NCBI GenBank assembly: GCA_030765605.1
Contig: JAVCCG010000133.1
Coordinates: 15,139 to 79,138 of the forward strand
Length of the DNA: 64,000 nucleotides
Direction: 5' to 3'
Source: Candidatus Alcyoniella australis
GTDB taxonomy: Bacteria > Lernaellota > Lernaellaia > JAVCCG01 > Alcyoniellaceae
The translations under genes and the position numbers were made by a program. Below the pieces are notes generated by a model that saw nothing but the letters and a program-made list of their open reading frames with translations, was not told the origin of the DNA and did no database searches. Of the stretch, positions 45,298-55,075 are shown one piece after another (positions within the stretch are counted from its first letter, which is position 1; each line of letters starts with the position of its first letter).

Positions 45298-48126
45298 TCA
45301 TAGCGGCGGCGGCGAGACAGCCCGCATCTTTACATCCGAGGGCAGCACCAGCAGTCCGCCGAGCATGCTGATGTCGGACTGTCCGCTGATCAGCACCTCC
45401 ATTCGGCCGTCGTCGTTGAAGAACATCCGGCCGGTTTGCTCCAGGGCCAGCTCGTGCTCGAGTAGCGCGTTGAGGATTCCGTTGCGCACCGTGAAGTAGG
45501 TCATCATCGAGATGTTCATCTGCGGCAGACCGTCGTCGGCCTCGACCACCGGGGCCATACCGGTCTGGAAAACGTCGATGGTGATCGGACCCATGCCCAC
45601 GGGCCCGGGATCGCCCGGCGACTTGTCGTCGTCGTCCATCGTCAGGCCCATTGAGGTGGAGGTGGCGTAGAGCACGATGCCGCTGGAGAGCGAGATGTCC
45701 AGGTACGGCTCGCCGTCGCGGTCGTAGGCCAGCCCCCTGACGAACGAGACCATCTCGCCGCTGACGTAGCTGGGCCAGACGATCAAGGCGGAGAGGATCT
45801 CAATTTGATTCTCGGGCGTGGGCGTTTCGGTGTCGTCGAAGAAGCCGTTGCCGTCGGTGTCGGAGATCGGGTCGGCGTGTAAAAACAGCTCGACGTCGGC
45901 CGTGGGCTCGACCGCGGTGAAGTCCAGGCGGTAGTCCTCGCCGCCGGGCTCCAGGTCGTTGTCCGTGTCGAGCTGCGCGCTGCCGTAGGAACGGATTTCC
46001 TCGCTGAGCTGCAGGCGGTAGCGCCGCCCGGGGGTCAGCGGCTCGTCGGGGATGATCACCAGCTTGCGCCAGTCGACCACGCTGGTGGCGTTCACCAGGG
46101 TGCCCGCGTCGATGTCGTAGAGCAGTACGGTGTCGCCGTAGTACATCGTTTCGCGGTTCATCACCTGGGTGAAGAACACCGTGGGCCACAGGTTGCACGG
46201 GTAGGTCGAGCCGTACTCGTTGGGCACGTCCATGGTCCCCAGCTTGGGCGGCCAGTACGACCAGGCGGCCGCGTTGGTCGAGAACGTCGTGCCCCAACGC
46301 TCGGTCAGGGCGTTGCCCGCCAAGTCGCAAAGTCCGGGTTCGGCGAACACGCCGTAGGCGGAGGAGGGCTCAAGCGGCTCGATCGGCCGCAGCGCGACCT
46401 TGGCGCCGTCCACGCTCACCGCGCAGGGCACCTGCTCTTCGTCCGCGTTGTAGAGCTTGACGAACTCGATGGTCGTCGGGTCGAGCGCCTCGTTGAAAAA
46501 GACGATCACCGGCGACTCGACCGGCACCAGCTTGGACGACTGCTGCGGCAGGCTCGAGAGCGCCTGCGGCGGCGTGCGGTCGGCCTTGCGCTGCGGCGTG
46601 CCGGGGTAGGGAATCTGGTAGAGCGAGATCGTGGTCGGGATCGACTCGCCGGCCAGCTTGAGCTCGGAGTAGCCCATCAGCTCGAGCACCATCTCGCCGT
46701 CCTCGCGCACGTAGCTCACGCCCACCAGTTCGACCCCCAGGATCTGCTGGGTCATGTTCGAGTTGGCGGTCGGATCCTCGGCCGTGAGCGAGATGTCCAT
46801 CACCAGGGTCAGCGCGGGAAGCACCTCGGTGTTGCCAACATAGTCGCGGCTGTCGCGCAAATAGCCCGACACGTCGCTGAGCATCTCGATGGTCAGCGGG
46901 CCGGTGACCAGCCCGGCGGGAATCTTGCCGCCGAGCATCGCGCTCATGCTGCTGGTGATCAGTTTTTCGCCGGCGCGGATCGTCAGCGGAATCTGCGAGA
47001 AGTCGCCGGTCTCGCCCAGCTCGCTGAACAGCGCGCCGCCCACGTACAACACGGACTCGCCCAGCAGTTTGCTGTCGGCGATCATCGTGTTCGCCGGACG
47101 GCCGGTCAGCGGGCTCAGCGGCATGTCTTCCGGGTCGAGGGCCTCGTGCAGGTCGCCGTCCGCGGCCGAGGGCCAGGCGTCGGTGATCAGCCGGCGTCGC
47201 GGCTCAGTGCTTTGCGGGTAGAAGCTCCAGACGAACGCCTGCTGCAACCCCGCGCCGTTCAGATCGTGGATCGCGGCAACGGCCACATCGTCATCGTCGT
47301 CGTCATCATCGTCGTCGGCCTTGGATGATTCATCGTCGTCGGCGTCCGGGTACTCGAAGGGGTCGGCCTCGATGGTCAGCTCGTAGGGCAGCTTCGGGTT
47401 GAGGTCGTCGAGCGGATCGATCACCACCAGGTTGCCCTGCACAAAGACCCGCGCTGCCACCAGCTCGCCGGGCTCGTCCGCCGGACCCTCGTCCTGTTGG
47501 TCGTCGTCATCATCATCGTCGGCCTTGGCGTCTTCGCCGGCCACGCGCAGATGCACGCTTTGGCCGTAGATCACGCTTTGGGCAACGATGGGCTCGGAAA
47601 ACGCAATGCGGAAGGTCGAGATGTCCAGCACCTCGTCCTGGGCCGGGTTGGTGTAGGCGACAGTGGGGAAGGCGCTGGAGTCGGGCCGGTCGGGCTTGGT
47701 CTGGAACACGATCTGCTGGATCTTACCGTCCATCAGCGGCGCGCGTCCCTGGAAGTCGCGCACGCCGTTGCGCAGTCGCACGCGGTAGCTCTGGTTGCCG
47801 CGCAGGGGGACCAGCGGAGTCAGTTCCACCGAGCTGCGGTGTAGGGTCAGCTTGTGGTCCACGGACTCGGTGCCGCCGCGCTCGAGCAGCCGCACAAAGC
47901 TCACCTGCCCCTCGACGGTCGCCGGGTCGATCGGCGCGGAGAACGCCAGGTGCACCCGGGCATGCACCGGCACCTGCTGCATCCCCTGATAGGGGTAGGC
48001 CGCGAGCAGGGTGAAGTTGTCGATCTTTGAAGTCTCGAGCCCGGCGTCGTCGTCCTTTTCGGAGCAGGCGGCGAACAGGGCCAAAGACACAATCAGCAAG
48101 ATGCAGATCAATCCGCGCTGATACAT
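45298..48126 (-). CDS. Large lipoprotein with Ig-like (Big_5-type) domains and poly-Asp inserts
   Basis: 942 residues. The signal peptide ends FAACSE, a lipobox. At least three bacterial Ig-like units are visible from the recurring pattern 'P-x-x-x-A-x-V..F-S/N-E-A/P-I/L-D-P-x-T' (AFSAPIDPATV, RIAFSEPIVAQ, VFFNEALDPTTI, FFTQVMNRETM). Three long Asp runs sit within loops. The last third (DLEPGGEDY, DTDGNGFFDDTETPTP) has a dockerin/thrombospondin-type calcium-like motif. It looks like a large surface protein. GGAGG lies six bases before the ATG at 48126. It is 10 bases after the FadL-like gene, so both are one operon. Confidence 0.82.
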   Translation of the reverse strand: MYQRGLICILLIVSLALFAACSEKDDDAGLETSKIDNFTLLAAYPYQGMQQVPVHARVHLAFSAPIDPATVEGQVSFVRLLERGGTESVDHKLTLHRSSVELTPLVPLRGNQSYRVRLRNGVRDFQGRAPLMDGKIQQIVFQTKPDRPDSSAFPTVAYTNPAQDEVLDISTFRIAFSEPIVAQSVIYGQSVHLRVAGEDAKADDDDDDDQQDEGPADEPGELVAARVFVQGNLVVIDPLDDLNPKLPYELTIEADPFEYPDADDDESSKADDDDDDDDDDVAVAAIHDLNGAGLQQAFVWSFYPQSTEPRRRLITDAWPSAADGDLHEALDPEDMPLSPLTGRPANTMIADSKLLGESVLYVGGALFSELGETGDFSQIPLTIRAGEKLITSSMSAMLGGKIPAGLVTGPLTIEMLSDVSGYLRDSRDYVGNTEVLPALTLVMDISLTAEDPTANSNMTQQILGVELVGVSYVREDGEMVLELMGYSELKLAGESIPTTISLYQIPYPGTPQRKADRTPPQALSSLPQQSSKLVPVESPVIVFFNEALDPTTIEFVKLYNADEEQVPCAVSVDGAKVALRPIEPLEPSSAYGVFAEPGLCDLAGNALTERWGTTFSTNAAAWSYWPPKLGTMDVPNEYGSTYPCNLWPTVFFTQVMNRETMYYGDTVLLYDIDAGTLVNATSVVDWRKLVIIPDEPLTPGRRYRLQLSEEIRSYGSAQLDTDNDLEPGGEDYRLDFTAVEPTADVELFLHADPISDTDGNGFFDDTETPTPENQIEILSALIVWPSYVSGEMVSFVRGLAYDRDGEPYLDISLSSGIVLYATSTSMGLTMDDDDKSPGDPGPVGMGPITIDVFQTGMAPVVEADDGLPQMNISMMTYFTVRNGILNALLEHELALEQTGRMFFNDDGRMEVLISGQSDISMLGGLLVLPSDVKMRAVSPPPL

Positions 48127-48136
48127 CGCCAACCTC

Positions 48137-49426
48137 CTAGAAGCCGAAGGAGAAGGTCAGTGCGCCGGTGTGGACTGTGCCCTCGCTCTGGAATTTGTAG
48201 CCGTCCGAGGTCTTGGTGGTCCGCGGAACCAGGTAGTGGAACTGGTAGGCCAGGTCGACCTTGATCGGCTGATTGAGCTTGGGAACGTCGATCCAACTGA
48301 AGCCGTATCCCAGGGAGGCGGCGTGCTTGTCGTTGTCCACGATCACGAAGCCCAACACGTTGGGCATGTCCTCGTAGGGCCGGTAGGTGCCGATGCCGTC
48401 CACTGGGGTCATGTCGTAGAAGTAGCCCGCGCGCAGGGTGTGGGCCTCGCTGATGTTCCACTCGATCCCTAGGCGCGGCACGAATGTGTCGCGGAAGTCG
48501 AACTGCGAATCGCGCCGGGCGTCGTCCTTCTCCTCGACGATGTCGACAAAACGCGACCACTGGTGCCAGGTGAAGTCAAAGGCCAGCAGCAGCTCCGGGG
48601 AGATGTCGTAGGCCACGCCCAGGGCGACCTGCATCGGGATGAACGCGTCGCGGTAGCTCAGCTTGAGCGGCAGGGTCGCCAGCGGCGAGCCGCCCACCGT
48701 GGCCAGGGTGTCGGCGGTGATCGGTCCCATCTCGCCGAAGTTCTCCGCGCGCCAGGTCAGCCCGATGTTGATCGGCTCCAGCCGCACCAGCGCCGAGACG
48801 ATCGGCGTGGGGTAGGTGTCGGAGCCCAGGCTCATCGATTCGTTGGTGGCGTTGCCGCCCAGGTCGGTGTTGACCGCCAAGGCCGTGCCGCCGTGAAGTT
48901 GCAATATAATTCCCGCGCCCAGGTTGAGCATCGGGATCACCTCGATCCCCGCGCCGGCGACGATCGCCGCGCTGGTCGAGCCGTAACGCAGAAACTGGCC
49001 GTCGTCCGAGCGCCGATCCTCAAAGCGGATGAACGCCTTGCCGTTCTCGTCGATGGTCAGTCCCAGGCCGAAGCCCAGGCCGCGGCCGCTGGTGAACAGC
49101 TTGTGCATGTCCAGGCTCATCCCCACGGTGACGACCTCGTTGGACGAGTCGAACTCCATCTTGCCGCCCGGACCCTCGCTGCTCAGGAACGGAGCGCCGT
49201 AGATGTAGCCCAGTCCCACGCGGCTGCTTTTGGGGATCGCCAGGCTGGCCGGGTTGAAGAACACCGCCCCCACGTCGTCGGTCACCGCGGTCAACGCGTT
49301 GGCCATGCCCACACCGCGCGCCGAGAGGCCGTAGGTGTTGGGAACGTAACTCAGCCCGGCCACGGCCGAAGTGGCCATGACGAACAAAGCCGCCGCACAG
49401 ATCAGCAAGCAAATCCGAATTCTCAC
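48137..49426 (-). CDS. OmpP1/FadL-type outer-membrane transporter
   Basis: 429 residues. A signal peptide (about 1-23) is followed by GLSYVPNTYGLSARGVGMANALTA, the plug-domain pattern of FadL/TodX proteins (..GAAxAGxGxA..), then ..VFFNPASLA.., another hallmark, and alternating hydrophobic beta-strands to a C-terminal Phe (ALTFSFGF). Such barrels import hydrophobic molecules like fatty acids or aromatic compounds. The GTG start at 49426 has GGAGGAGC upstream. The long-chain acyl-CoA ligase at 12.6 kb is a possible user of imported fatty acids, though it is far away. Confidence 0.87.
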   Translation of the reverse strand: MRIRICLLICAAALFVMATSAVAGLSYVPNTYGLSARGVGMANALTAVTDDVGAVFFNPASLAIPKSSRVGLGYIYGAPFLSSEGPGGKMEFDSSNEVVTVGMSLDMHKLFTSGRGLGFGLGLTIDENGKAFIRFEDRRSDDGQFLRYGSTSAAIVAGAGIEVIPMLNLGAGIILQLHGGTALAVNTDLGGNATNESMSLGSDTYPTPIVSALVRLEPINIGLTWRAENFGEMGPITADTLATVGGSPLATLPLKLSYRDAFIPMQVALGVAYDISPELLLAFDFTWHQWSRFVDIVEEKDDARRDSQFDFRDTFVPRLGIEWNISEAHTLRAGYFYDMTPVDGIGTYRPYEDMPNVLGFVIVDNDKHAASLGYGFSWIDVPKLNQPIKVDLAYQFHYLVPRTTKTSDGYKFQSEGTVHTGALTFSFGF

Positions 49427-49808
49427 AACGCTCCTCCAGTGAATGACCCTGATGCGGGCACAAGTGCTGTAAGTTCTAGGTCAATGATCCCCGGTGCAGG
49501 GACCGACGCCACTCTTCGCATTCAAGTGCGGTATTCTAATAAGTTCAAGATTAAGAATCTACCTTGAGCGGCGTTGAGCCGTCATAAAACCCGCGGTGCA
49601 TTCAAGGTGCAGCAAGCACGTGCAGCACCAAGGTCGCAATGCATTGACGCGCTCCGTGATGCGAAAAGGATCATTGGGAAACGACCAGATGAATGCGCGA
49701 GCATCGCGGCAACCTAAAGTCGCCCGAATCGATAGCGGGAACTCCATGAAGACCACGGGCCAAGAATGACAATTTGGCGGGGTGCTGGATCAACAGCAAC
49801 TCTGATCT
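49427..49808. other. Intergenic region, nothing recognised
   Basis: 382 bases between two minus-strand genes. The first 120 bases hold the leader of the porin gene. The rest has short inverted repeats (for example TGCAGC..GTGCAGC near 49608-49626) and no open frame with a ribosome site that I would support. No repeat-A or repeat-B copy is present. Confidence 0.35.
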
Positions 49809-50534
49809 CTAGCGGCGCAGATTCGAAAGCGGTTCCCATTGGCCGTTGGCTGTCCGGTATTTCCAGAGGTTCCAACCGTTCACATTGCGGCGGCAGACAG
49901 CCCGCCCTGCGCCCGAGGGGGTGTTGTAGAGTGCTCCGTTGAACTGGATTCTTCCGCTGTACAACACATGTGCCTTGTACTCTTTTCCCTTGTACGTGGC
50001 CTTGATCGTCTTGCCAGATAACAGCCCTTTGAGAACAGGCTTGGCGCTCTTTGCTTTTATCCTGGAAGTTGCTCCCTTTTTCCCCTTGCCCTTGGGATTT
50101 TGCGCGTTGGATCGTTTGTTGCCAAAAATGATATCTTCTTCTCGGCGTTTGACCTCCTGGTATCTGCTCTTCAAAACCTTTTTCAGATCCTCCGAGTTTT
50201 TCAACTTGCCCAAGGAAATATTTGCTTTGGGGTTGGCAATGCGCAACACGAAGGTTTCAAGCTCTCTCATATGCTCGGACTTGCGGGTGATATAGAGACT
50301 GAAGTGATCCCATTTCCCTGCCAGCTTATCTCGCTGGTGTTGCTTAAGGCGTTTTTTAAGGTCGCGGGCCAGGCCGACGTAGACCAGTCGGTGGTTCTTT
50401 CCTTTATATAGGGCATATATCCCATGTTGTTCGCCGATCAACTCTGCGATTAACTCAGGGTATTTCTGGAAGACGGTGCTGGTAATCAGCTCGAGGTGCC
50501 CGGTAATAAGCGTCTGCGAGAAAAAGCTGAGCAT
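49809..50534 (-). CDS. GIY-YIG nuclease-type domain protein with C-terminal RAMA-like domain
   Basis: 241 residues. The N-terminal GIY-YIG module is recognisable as GIYALYKGKNHRLVYVGLAR followed by DLKKRLKQHQ, with the catalytic Arg, and ELETFVLRIANP holding the conserved Glu. A basic Lys/Gly linker (about 145-180) leads to a domain ending GRIQFNGALYNTPSGAGRAV and NGWNLWKYR, the pattern of RAMA/restriction-associated domains found with methylases and nucleases. The protein could be a DNA endonuclease for modified DNA or a repair/defence factor. Base composition is lower in GC than the neighbours. No methylase is adjacent. Confidence 0.8.
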   Translation of the reverse strand: MLSFFSQTLITGHLELITSTVFQKYPELIAELIGEQHGIYALYKGKNHRLVYVGLARDLKKRLKQHQRDKLAGKWDHFSLYITRKSEHMRELETFVLRIANPKANISLGKLKNSEDLKKVLKSRYQEVKRREEDIIFGNKRSNAQNPKGKGKKGATSRIKAKSAKPVLKGLLSGKTIKATYKGKEYKAHVLYSGRIQFNGALYNTPSGAGRAVCRRNVNGWNLWKYRTANGQWEPLSNLRR

Positions 50535-50712
50535 TACTTACCTCCCCCAAGGCGATCTGGTTTTAACGATTAACTTATTAGTAATCTAAACATCCTTGAT
50601 ACGTCAATTGGCGGCGCTGAAAATGCTACAGAGATTCGATATTGCCTGCATCCGTCTTGCCCTATGATTCAGCTCATGTAGACTCCCGCGATTCGGCAGG
50701 AGAATCTGATAC

Positions 50713-52836
50713 GTGGACTTGATAGAGCACAGCTACCGAATTTTGGGTATGGACTGCCCGTCGTGCGCGTCCAAGGTCGAGCGCACGTTGGCTCAGGTCG
50801 ATGGCGTGCAGTCCGCGTTTTGCGATGCGACTTCGGGTTGGCTCAAGGTTCGGCTGAGCAACGAGGAGGCTGCCCAACGGGTCGAGCGCGCGGTGCGCGG
50901 CCTGGGCTACCAGCTCAGTGGCGAGGGCGGACGCCAGAATGTTCGGGAACAGGAACAGGGCGATCTGCGCGGACAGACGATCCAGGTGCTCTCGGCGTTG
51001 TACCTGATCGTGCTCGCCGCACTGGGCGGAGTGCTGTCGATCCCCGCTCAATACACGGTGCCGTTGTACGTGGTGGCAATACTGATCGGCGGCGCGCGGA
51101 TCTTCCTCAAAGCTTTCGGGTCGGTGCGCAGGCTCGACCTGGACATGAACGTGTTGATGAGCGTGGCCGTAATCGGCGCGGCGATCCTCGGCGAATGGTT
51201 CGAGGGCGCGGCGGTAGTCTCGCTGTTCTCCTTGGCCGAGCTGCTCGAGGCGCGCAGCATGCGTCGCGCCCGCGGCGAGATCGGCAAGCTACTCGATTTG
51301 GCGCCGCCGATCGCGGTGGTCAGGCGTCGCGGGTACGAGCTGGAGTTGCCCGCGGACAAGGTCGAGATCGGCGAGACGGTACTGGTCAAGCCCGGCCAGC
51401 GCATCCCGGTCGACGGCGTGGTTTCCGGCGGAGCGTCCGAGGTCAACCAGGCGCCGATCACCGGCGAGTCCAAGATGGTCGATCGCTACAAGGGCGACGA
51501 GGTGTTCGCCGGCACGCTCAACGGCTCGGGCTTTCTCGAGATCACCAGCACCCACCGCGCGCAAGATACCGTGCTCTCGCGAATCATCCATCTGGTCGAG
51601 CAGGCCCAGGAATCGCGCGCACCGGTGCAGCGCACGGTCGAGCGCTTCGCCCGGATCTACACGCCGCTGGTGATCGTCGCGGCGCTGCTGGTCTTCTTGC
51701 TGCCGCCGCTGCTGCAGGGCGGCGCGTGGGCCGACTGGTTCTACCGCGCGCTGGTGTTGCTGGTAATCGCCTGTCCCTGCGCCCTGGTGATCTCCACACC
51801 CGTGGCGATTATCACCGGCCTGACCGCCGCGGCGCGTAGCGGCGTGCTGATTAAAGGTGGATCGTTTCTCGAAGCTCTGGGCAAAATCGACGCGATGGCG
51901 CTGGACAAGACCGGTACCCTGACTTTTGGCGAGCCACGGCTGACAGATGTGATCCCGCTGACCGGAATGCGTGAACGCGAGCTGATGCTGATCGCCGCGG
52001 CGCTGGAGAAGCGCTCGGAGCATCCGCTGGCCAGGGCGATCCGCGCCAGGGCGATGGAGATGGGATTGGCCGTGCCCGACCCCGAGCAGTTCAAGAGCAT
52101 TCCGGGATTGGGAGCGCACTGTGTGATCGAGGGCCAAGGCTACACCATCGGCTCCCATCGCATGCTGCACAACAGCGGACTGTGCAACAAGGATCTGCAC
52201 AAGCAGGTCGAGCATCTTGAGCTCAGCGGCAACAGTGTGTTGCTGCTCAGCAGCGAGCAGGAACCGCTGGCGATCCTGCTGGTCTCGGACAACATGCGAC
52301 CCGAGGCTCCCCGGGCAATGCAGGAGCTCAAACGCGCGGGGATCAAACGCCTGGCCTTGCTCACCGGCGACAACCAGGAGAGCGCCGAGGGCGTGGCCTA
52401 CAACGCGGGCATCGACGAGATCTACTCCAACCTGCTGCCCGAGGATAAGCTCGAGCAGATCTACCAGCTAAAACGCCGTTACCACATGGTCGGCATGGTC
52501 GGCGACGGGGTCAACGACGCCCCGGCCCTGGCCGCTTCCTCGGTCGGATTCGCCATGGGCGCGGCCGGAACCGACGTGGCCATCGAGTCCGCCGACGTGG
52601 CGCTGCTCTCGGACGACCTGTTCGGGCTGGCGCGGGCGGTACGCCTGGGCCGACGCACCCTGACGGTGATCAGGCAGAACGTGGCCCTGGCGATCGGCAT
52701 CAAGGCCGTGGTGTTCGCCCTGGCATTGCTCGGAGTGGCGACGCTCTGGCTGGCGGTTCTGGCCGACATGGGCGCCAGTCTGCTGGTGGTGGCCAACAGC
52801 TTAAAGTTGATAAAAGAAGACAACATCAAGCCGTAG
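50713..52836 (+). CDS. Heavy-metal-translocating P-type ATPase (Zn/Cd/Pb type)
   Basis: 707 residues. One N-terminal HMA domain has GMDCPSCASKVE (Cys15, Cys18). About eight helices follow, with the CPC metal-binding motif (Cys354 and Cys356 in IACPCALV), the phosphorylation motif DKTGTLT (Asp398), the HP-motif (EHPLARAI) and GDGVNDAPALA. The CPC together with the C-terminal MGASLLVVANSLKL points to the ZntA/CadA zinc/cadmium/lead exporter class rather than the copper class. The GTG start is preceded by GGCAGGAGAA. It stands alone; no adjacent metal regulator is seen. Confidence 0.93.
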   Translation: MDLIEHSYRILGMDCPSCASKVERTLAQVDGVQSAFCDATSGWLKVRLSNEEAAQRVERAVRGLGYQLSGEGGRQNVREQEQGDLRGQTIQVLSALYLIVLAALGGVLSIPAQYTVPLYVVAILIGGARIFLKAFGSVRRLDLDMNVLMSVAVIGAAILGEWFEGAAVVSLFSLAELLEARSMRRARGEIGKLLDLAPPIAVVRRRGYELELPADKVEIGETVLVKPGQRIPVDGVVSGGASEVNQAPITGESKMVDRYKGDEVFAGTLNGSGFLEITSTHRAQDTVLSRIIHLVEQAQESRAPVQRTVERFARIYTPLVIVAALLVFLLPPLLQGGAWADWFYRALVLLVIACPCALVISTPVAIITGLTAAARSGVLIKGGSFLEALGKIDAMALDKTGTLTFGEPRLTDVIPLTGMRERELMLIAAALEKRSEHPLARAIRARAMEMGLAVPDPEQFKSIPGLGAHCVIEGQGYTIGSHRMLHNSGLCNKDLHKQVEHLELSGNSVLLLSSEQEPLAILLVSDNMRPEAPRAMQELKRAGIKRLALLTGDNQESAEGVAYNAGIDEIYSNLLPEDKLEQIYQLKRRYHMVGMVGDGVNDAPALAASSVGFAMGAAGTDVAIESADVALLSDDLFGLARAVRLGRRTLTVIRQNVALAIGIKAVVFALALLGVATLWLAVLADMGASLLVVANSLKLIKEDNIKP

Positions 52837-52904
52837 CGCTCGGCACTTCATTGTAATACAAAACTAAATATGATTATAATACGACCCATGTATATGTTTT
52901 TCTC

Positions 52905-52932
52905 TTGACCTGCGTTTTCGATGTGGGATAAT
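52905..52932 (+). promoter_or_regulatory. Candidate promoter of the PilZ gene
   Basis: TTGACC (52905-52910), 16-base spacer and GATAAT (52927-52932), 41 bases before the start. Matches the sigma-70 consensus well. Confidence 0.6.
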
Positions 52933-52973
52933 TAAAGGCCCTCTCTAAAAACCTTAAACCGAAGAGTGGACCA

Positions 52974-53675
52974 ATGTTCACAAGAGACGGCTGTCGCTGC
53001 AGGATTCGTATCAGGGCGCGTTTTGGCTTGAACAAACCCTCGGTGCTTGGCGTTACCAAGAACGTGTCGAGCAAGGGCCTGGCCCTGGACGCGCCGATGT
53101 ATTTTGATACCGACCAGCAGCTAGCGCTGTTGCTCGATTGGCACAGCGGGGCGATCTCCGAGGTTGGCCGCGTGCGGTGGTTTGCCGGGCAGCGTTTTAC
53201 CAACTCGGGACGTCCGGAGTTCGGCCTGCAGCTCATCGAGCCCAATCAGGGCTACCTCAAAATGCTCGAGGAGGTGGTCTACCTCAGCTATGTGCGCGAG
53301 CGCAACGGCGGCGTGCGTTACGTCAATCCCGTGCGACTGACCTGTTGCAATACCCGGCAATTGATCGATCAGTACGACCGCAACATCCACCAGGGCGGGA
53401 TGTTCGTACCCACGCGCCATCCGCTGCACGAGGGGGCCCAGGTCGGATTGCACCTGATTATGCTCGACACGATGGAGCTGTTGGAGCTCGGCGGCCGCGT
53501 GGTCAGCACGGTCGACGCCGAGACCGCCCAGCGGCTGGACGTACAACCGGGCATGCAAGTCCGCATTGAAAGCTTCCCCGCCCAGGACAGCGAGCGGCTG
53601 CGCGAACACGTCGAGCGCCTACGCCAAGGCGACTTCGACGTCACCTCACAGGACGAGACGGAACTCGCACCTTAA
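52974..53675 (+). CDS. Double PilZ-domain protein
   Basis: 233 residues with two PilZ-like beta-barrels. The first (about 8-110) has an Arg-rich entry (CRCRIRIRARFGLN, RxxxR-like) and NVSSKGLAL (N-x-S-x-x-G), both residues needed for cyclic-di-GMP binding. The second (about 120-210) has YDRNIHQGGMFVPT, where His replaces the usual Ser, and VGLHLIMLD, so its binding capacity is doubtful. PilZ proteins couple c-di-GMP to motility, secretion or polysaccharide output. The ATG at 52974 lies 41 bases after the promoter. A repeat-B half-unit follows the stop, between this gene and convergent gpsA. Confidence 0.83.
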   Translation: MFTRDGCRCRIRIRARFGLNKPSVLGVTKNVSSKGLALDAPMYFDTDQQLALLLDWHSGAISEVGRVRWFAGQRFTNSGRPEFGLQLIEPNQGYLKMLEEVVYLSYVRERNGGVRYVNPVRLTCCNTRQLIDQYDRNIHQGGMFVPTRHPLHEGAQVGLHLIMLDTMELLELGGRVVSTVDAETAQRLDVQPGMQVRIESFPAQDSERLREHVERLRQGDFDVTSQDETELAP

Positions 53676-53694
53676 AAGCAGACACATTGTTAAA

Positions 53695-53752
53695 CGATGC
53701 TCTCCGCGACGCGGGGTGGATCGTTGGTCAACGACCAGCGTACTGCGCGAGC
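53695..53752. repeat. Repeat family B, locus 3 (half-unit)
   Basis: GCGACGCGGGGTGGATCGTTGGTCAACGACCAGCGTACTGCGCGAGC-type sequence, reverse orientation relative to locus 4. It lies between the convergent PilZ and gpsA genes and touches the gpsA stop. The internal CGTTGGTCAACG is a perfect short palindrome. Confidence 0.75.
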
Positions 53753-54777
53753 TATGAGCTGTCGACGCGCACGATCCCCATCAGCTCGTCCTTGAACTCG
53801 CGTTTGAGTAGATCGCGCAACGCGTCTTGGAGCGGCTTGTCCTCGTGCAGCACCTTATAGACCTGTTCGGTGATCGGCATGTCCACGCCAAGCTGCTGCG
53901 ACAGCCGATACCCGGCCTTGGCCGCGTAATACCCTTCGACCACCGCTCCCTGGGACTCGATGATTTCCAGCGGGCCTTCGCCGCGGGCCACGCGCTTGCC
54001 GAAGGTGCGATTGCGCGACAGCTCGCCGGTGCAGGTCAGCACCAGGTCGCCGATTCCGGCCAGACCCAGGAAGGTCAGCGGGTTGGCCCCTTTGGCCACT
54101 CCCAGGCGCGTGACTTCGGCCAGCCCGCGGGTGATCAACGCGGCGCGGGTGTTTAGCCCCAGCCCCATGCCGTCGATGCCGCCGGCGGCAATGGCGATCA
54201 CGTTCTTAATTGTGGCGCCGACCTGCACGCCGATGGGGTCGTCGCTGGTGTAGACGCGGAAGAACGGCGTGTGGAACTGCTGTTGCAGCTGTTTGGCCAC
54301 GGCGTTGTCGAGCGCCGCGAGCACCACGTCGGTGGGCTGACCCTCGGCCACCTCGCGGGCGAAGCTCGGGCCGCTGAGCACGGCGATGCGCGCGGCGCGT
54401 TGGGGATCGAGCATCCCGACGAGCACCTCGGTCATCAGTTCCAGGGTCTGCTCCTCGAGCCCCTTGGTCAAAATCACCAGCGGCGCATCGTGCGGCGTGT
54501 GCTCGACCGCCTTGGACGCCACGGCGCGGAAGTGGTTTGACGGGCAGGCCAGCACCACGATTTGCACGTCGCAGGCCTTGGCCATCTCGGCGGTCGGTGT
54601 GACGGTTTCCGGGATCTCGATCCCCGGAAGGTACAGGTCGTTCTCGCGAGTTTGGCGCATGGTCTGCACCAGGTCGGGCTCAAAGGCCCAGAGCCTTACC
54701 GCGTGGCCGTTCTTAGCCAGCTGCACTGCGAACGCGGTTCCCCAAGCGCCGGCTCCCACGACTCCGATTACGGCCAT
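53752..54777 (-). CDS. gpsA: NAD(P)-dependent glycerol-3-phosphate dehydrogenase
   Basis: 341 residues. The Rossmann motif GVVGAGAWGTAFAVQLAKNG (GxGxxG) opens the N-domain, and the C-domain has the catalytic ATIKNVIAIAAG (Lys) and the conserved GLAGIGDLVLTCTG. The enzyme reduces dihydroxyacetone phosphate to sn-glycerol-3-phosphate for phospholipid synthesis. The ATG at 54777 was chosen since AGGAGG lies 8-10 bases upstream; the frame continues 13 codons to 54816 without a ribosome site. The length is normal. Repeat A copy 3 lies just upstream. Confidence 0.95.
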   Translation of the reverse strand: MAVIGVVGAGAWGTAFAVQLAKNGHAVRLWAFEPDLVQTMRQTRENDLYLPGIEIPETVTPTAEMAKACDVQIVVLACPSNHFRAVASKAVEHTPHDAPLVILTKGLEEQTLELMTEVLVGMLDPQRAARIAVLSGPSFAREVAEGQPTDVVLAALDNAVAKQLQQQFHTPFFRVYTSDDPIGVQVGATIKNVIAIAAGGIDGMGLGLNTRAALITRGLAEVTRLGVAKGANPLTFLGLAGIGDLVLTCTGELSRNRTFGKRVARGEGPLEIIESQGAVVEGYYAAKAGYRLSQQLGVDMPITEQVYKVLHEDKPLQDALRDLLKREFKDELMGIVRVDSS

Positions 54778-54828
54778 CGTCGATCCTCCTGTATCTGGAA
54801 CATCGACAGTATACATCCCGGTTCCCCC

Positions 54829-55010
54829 AGCCTGAATTATTCATGAAGCTTCTGCTGCGGCGCACAATCTGCTCGCAATAACGGTGTCATCCTCGCTGAT
54901 CCGTCCTCGACGTACCGCAGAGGGTACGCCTGCGGAGTATCGACTCGGCTTCCTTGTTCTTGCGGCATCTTGTACGCCTCGCGACGAACCCTCATGAATA
55001 ATTCAGGCTT
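54829..55010. repeat. Repeat family A, copy 3 (182 bp)
   Basis: Terminal repeats AGCCTGAATTATTCATGA and its complement at 54993-55010 match each other, but differ from copies 1 and 2. The interior is about 85-90 percent like copy 1 by eye. It lies between the divergent gpsA and glycosyltransferase genes, again next to gene starts. Confidence 0.85.
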
Positions 55011-55075
55011 GGTCGAGAAATTGATGGGTGCACGGCGCTTGCGGTTCGCCAGCGGCTTGGGCGATGCTGGGCCCG

